From an uncultured Anaerolineae bacterium (GTDB lineage: Bacteria; Chloroflexota; Anaerolineae; Promineifilales; Promineifilaceae): a DNA stretch of 64,000 nucleotides. Position numbers and translations under genes: made by a program. The notes beneath the pieces were generated by a model. That model was not told the DNA's origin and did no database searches. It worked only from the letters and a program-made list of their open reading frames with translations. Where the stretch lies: the NCBI GenBank assembly GCA_905479495.1, contig CAJQMR010000005.1, forward strand, positions 248,001 to 312,000, written 5' to 3'. Positions 63,276 to 64,000 of this stretch are shown here, piece by piece. How positions within the stretch are numbered: position 1 is the first letter of the stretch; the number at the start of each line of letters is the position of its first letter.

Positions 63276-63911
63276 TTAACTGTTTAGCGTGATGATTTGG
63301 CGCTCCAGAGCGACGGTTACGGCCGCCGTACGGTCAGCCACGCCCAACTTGTTGAAGATGTGGATGAGGTGGGTTTTGACAGTGGCGGTGCTGATATGTA
63401 GGCTTTTGCCGATTTCCCGGTTGCTGGCCCCTTTGGCCACCAACTGCAACACTTCAATTTCGCGGGCGCTCAGGTTTTCTTCGGCGGGGGCGCGCATTCG
63501 GGTCATGAGGCGGGCAGCCACAGCTGGAGCCAGCACCGATTCCCCATTAGCGGCGGCGCGAATGGCGCGATACAGTTCTTCGCGCGGCGTGTCCTTCAGC
63601 AGGTAGCCCGTCGCCCCAGCTTCAATGGCCCGCAAAATGTCGGCATCGCTGTCGTAGGTGGTGAGGACGAGGATGTTGGCAGACGGCCGTTTCCCTTTAA
63701 TCTCCCCAATTGCCGTCACCCCATCCATGCCCGGCATCCGCAAGTCCATCAAAATGACATCCGGCTGGTGCTCGCTGTCCAACCGCAGCGCCTCAGAGCC
63801 ATCTGTCGCTGTGGCGACAACGTCAAAATCCGGCTGTCCCGCCAGCATACCTGCCAACCCCTCTCGCACCACAGGGTGATCGTCTACCAAAATTAAGCGT
63901 ATCATATCCAT
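63276..63911 (-). CDS. NarL/LuxR-type response regulator
   Basis: A 211-residue response regulator. The receiver has VDDH, phospho-acceptor Asp56 in LMDLRMPGMDG and Lys106. The C-terminal LuxR helix-turn-helix (about 145-205) shows LSAREIEVLQLVAKGASNREI and ATVKTHL. It has no kinase gene in this window; the partner is probably encoded to the right, since a matching kinase usually lies upstream. The start is the ATG at 63911; a second ATG at 63905 is possible. No ribosome site is seen, and a repeat tract lies right upstream. Confidence 0.94.
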   Translation of the reverse strand: MDMIRLILVDDHPVVREGLAGMLAGQPDFDVVATATDGSEALRLDSEHQPDVILMDLRMPGMDGVTAIGEIKGKRPSANILVLTTYDSDADILRAIEAGATGYLLKDTPREELYRAIRAAANGESVLAPAVAARLMTRMRAPAEENLSAREIEVLQLVAKGASNREIGKSLHISTATVKTHLIHIFNKLGVADRTAAVTVALERQIITLNS

Positions 63912-63917
63912 AATCTT

Positions 63918-63986
63918 TTATGGAAGATTGGAGACTGGAGATTGGTTTAATCGCTAATCTCCAGTCTCCAATCTCTAATCTCCTTC
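63918..63986. repeat. GGAGATTGG inverted repeat
   Basis: GATTGGAGACTGGAGATTGG and CTAATCTCCAGTCTCCAATC form the arms, followed by TCTAATCTCC. It is the most complete copy of the family found also at 24783 and 44641. Confidence 0.75.
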
Positions 63987-64000
63987 GATAGGTATTTTTA

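Noticed and set aside
1..64000. CRISPR array, insertion sequence or prophage
   Set aside because: No evenly spaced direct repeats with unique spacers, no transposase and no phage structural gene were seen.

Overview
The window looks like a chromosomal segment of a Chloroflexota bacterium of the Anaerolineae/Ardenticatenia type. This is an inference from gene content: the SCO1664/DUF3090/MSMEG_4193 gene trio that Chloroflexota share with Actinobacteria, large BTAD-AAA-TPR regulators, PD40/WD40 propeller proteins, Thr/Pro-rich lipoproteins and many GAF histidine kinases. There is no rRNA, phage, transposase or CRISPR array. One tRNA (CAT anticodon) is present.

Layout. 1-5.6 kb (minus strand): S9 prolyl oligopeptidase cut by the left edge, a PAS/GAF histidine kinase, a seven-bladed WD40 protein and a DUF92 membrane protein. 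6-12.2 kb (plus strand): glutamate dehydrogenase, a tandem glycine riboswitch with terminator, gcvH and gcvP, a small NPEL-repeat membrane protein, then a broken second copy of the gcvP 3' end. 12.2-15.6 kb: a PD40 lipoprotein, then an A+T-rich island with a protein carrying a bacterial death-like/effector-associated domain and a tiny transcription unit for a 36-residue exported peptide. 15.6-24.9 kb: tyrS, threonine synthase, a receiver protein, a divergent MFS/LysR pair, an orphan Phd/YefM-type antitoxin, DUF427 and a large polytopic membrane protein. 24.9-31.6 kb: tRNA, site-2 protease, thioredoxin reductase, DUF1328 and CsbD small stress proteins, and a compact signalling operon (CpaE-like receiver-ATPase, sirtuin, GAF kinase). 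31.9-39.3 kb (minus): the SCO1664/DUF3090/phosphomutase trio downstream of mreB-mreC-mreD-mrdA (cell shape). 39.5-50.4 kb: small conserved genes and a polysaccharide cluster (polyprenyl-phosphate sugar transferase, GT4, LysM lipoprotein, NUDIX, FAD oxidoreductase with a membrane tail, GT2, RfbH-type 3-dehydrase). 50.4-64 kb: a Lon-like protease, DUF5996, an ABC exporter, a BTAD regulator, a beta-helix secreted protein, an FTR1 permease and a NarL-type regulator.

The most striking signal is not a gene. The palindrome ACGGCCGT occurs about 110 times by eye in 64 kb, where about one copy would be expected by chance. It lies mostly inside genes, in all three frames, like the HIP1 palindrome of cyanobacteria. 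Several further families of short intergenic repeats fill the gaps between genes. The A+T-rich island at 13.6-15.6 kb lacks the palindrome and is the best candidate for acquired DNA and for a previously undescribed small system.
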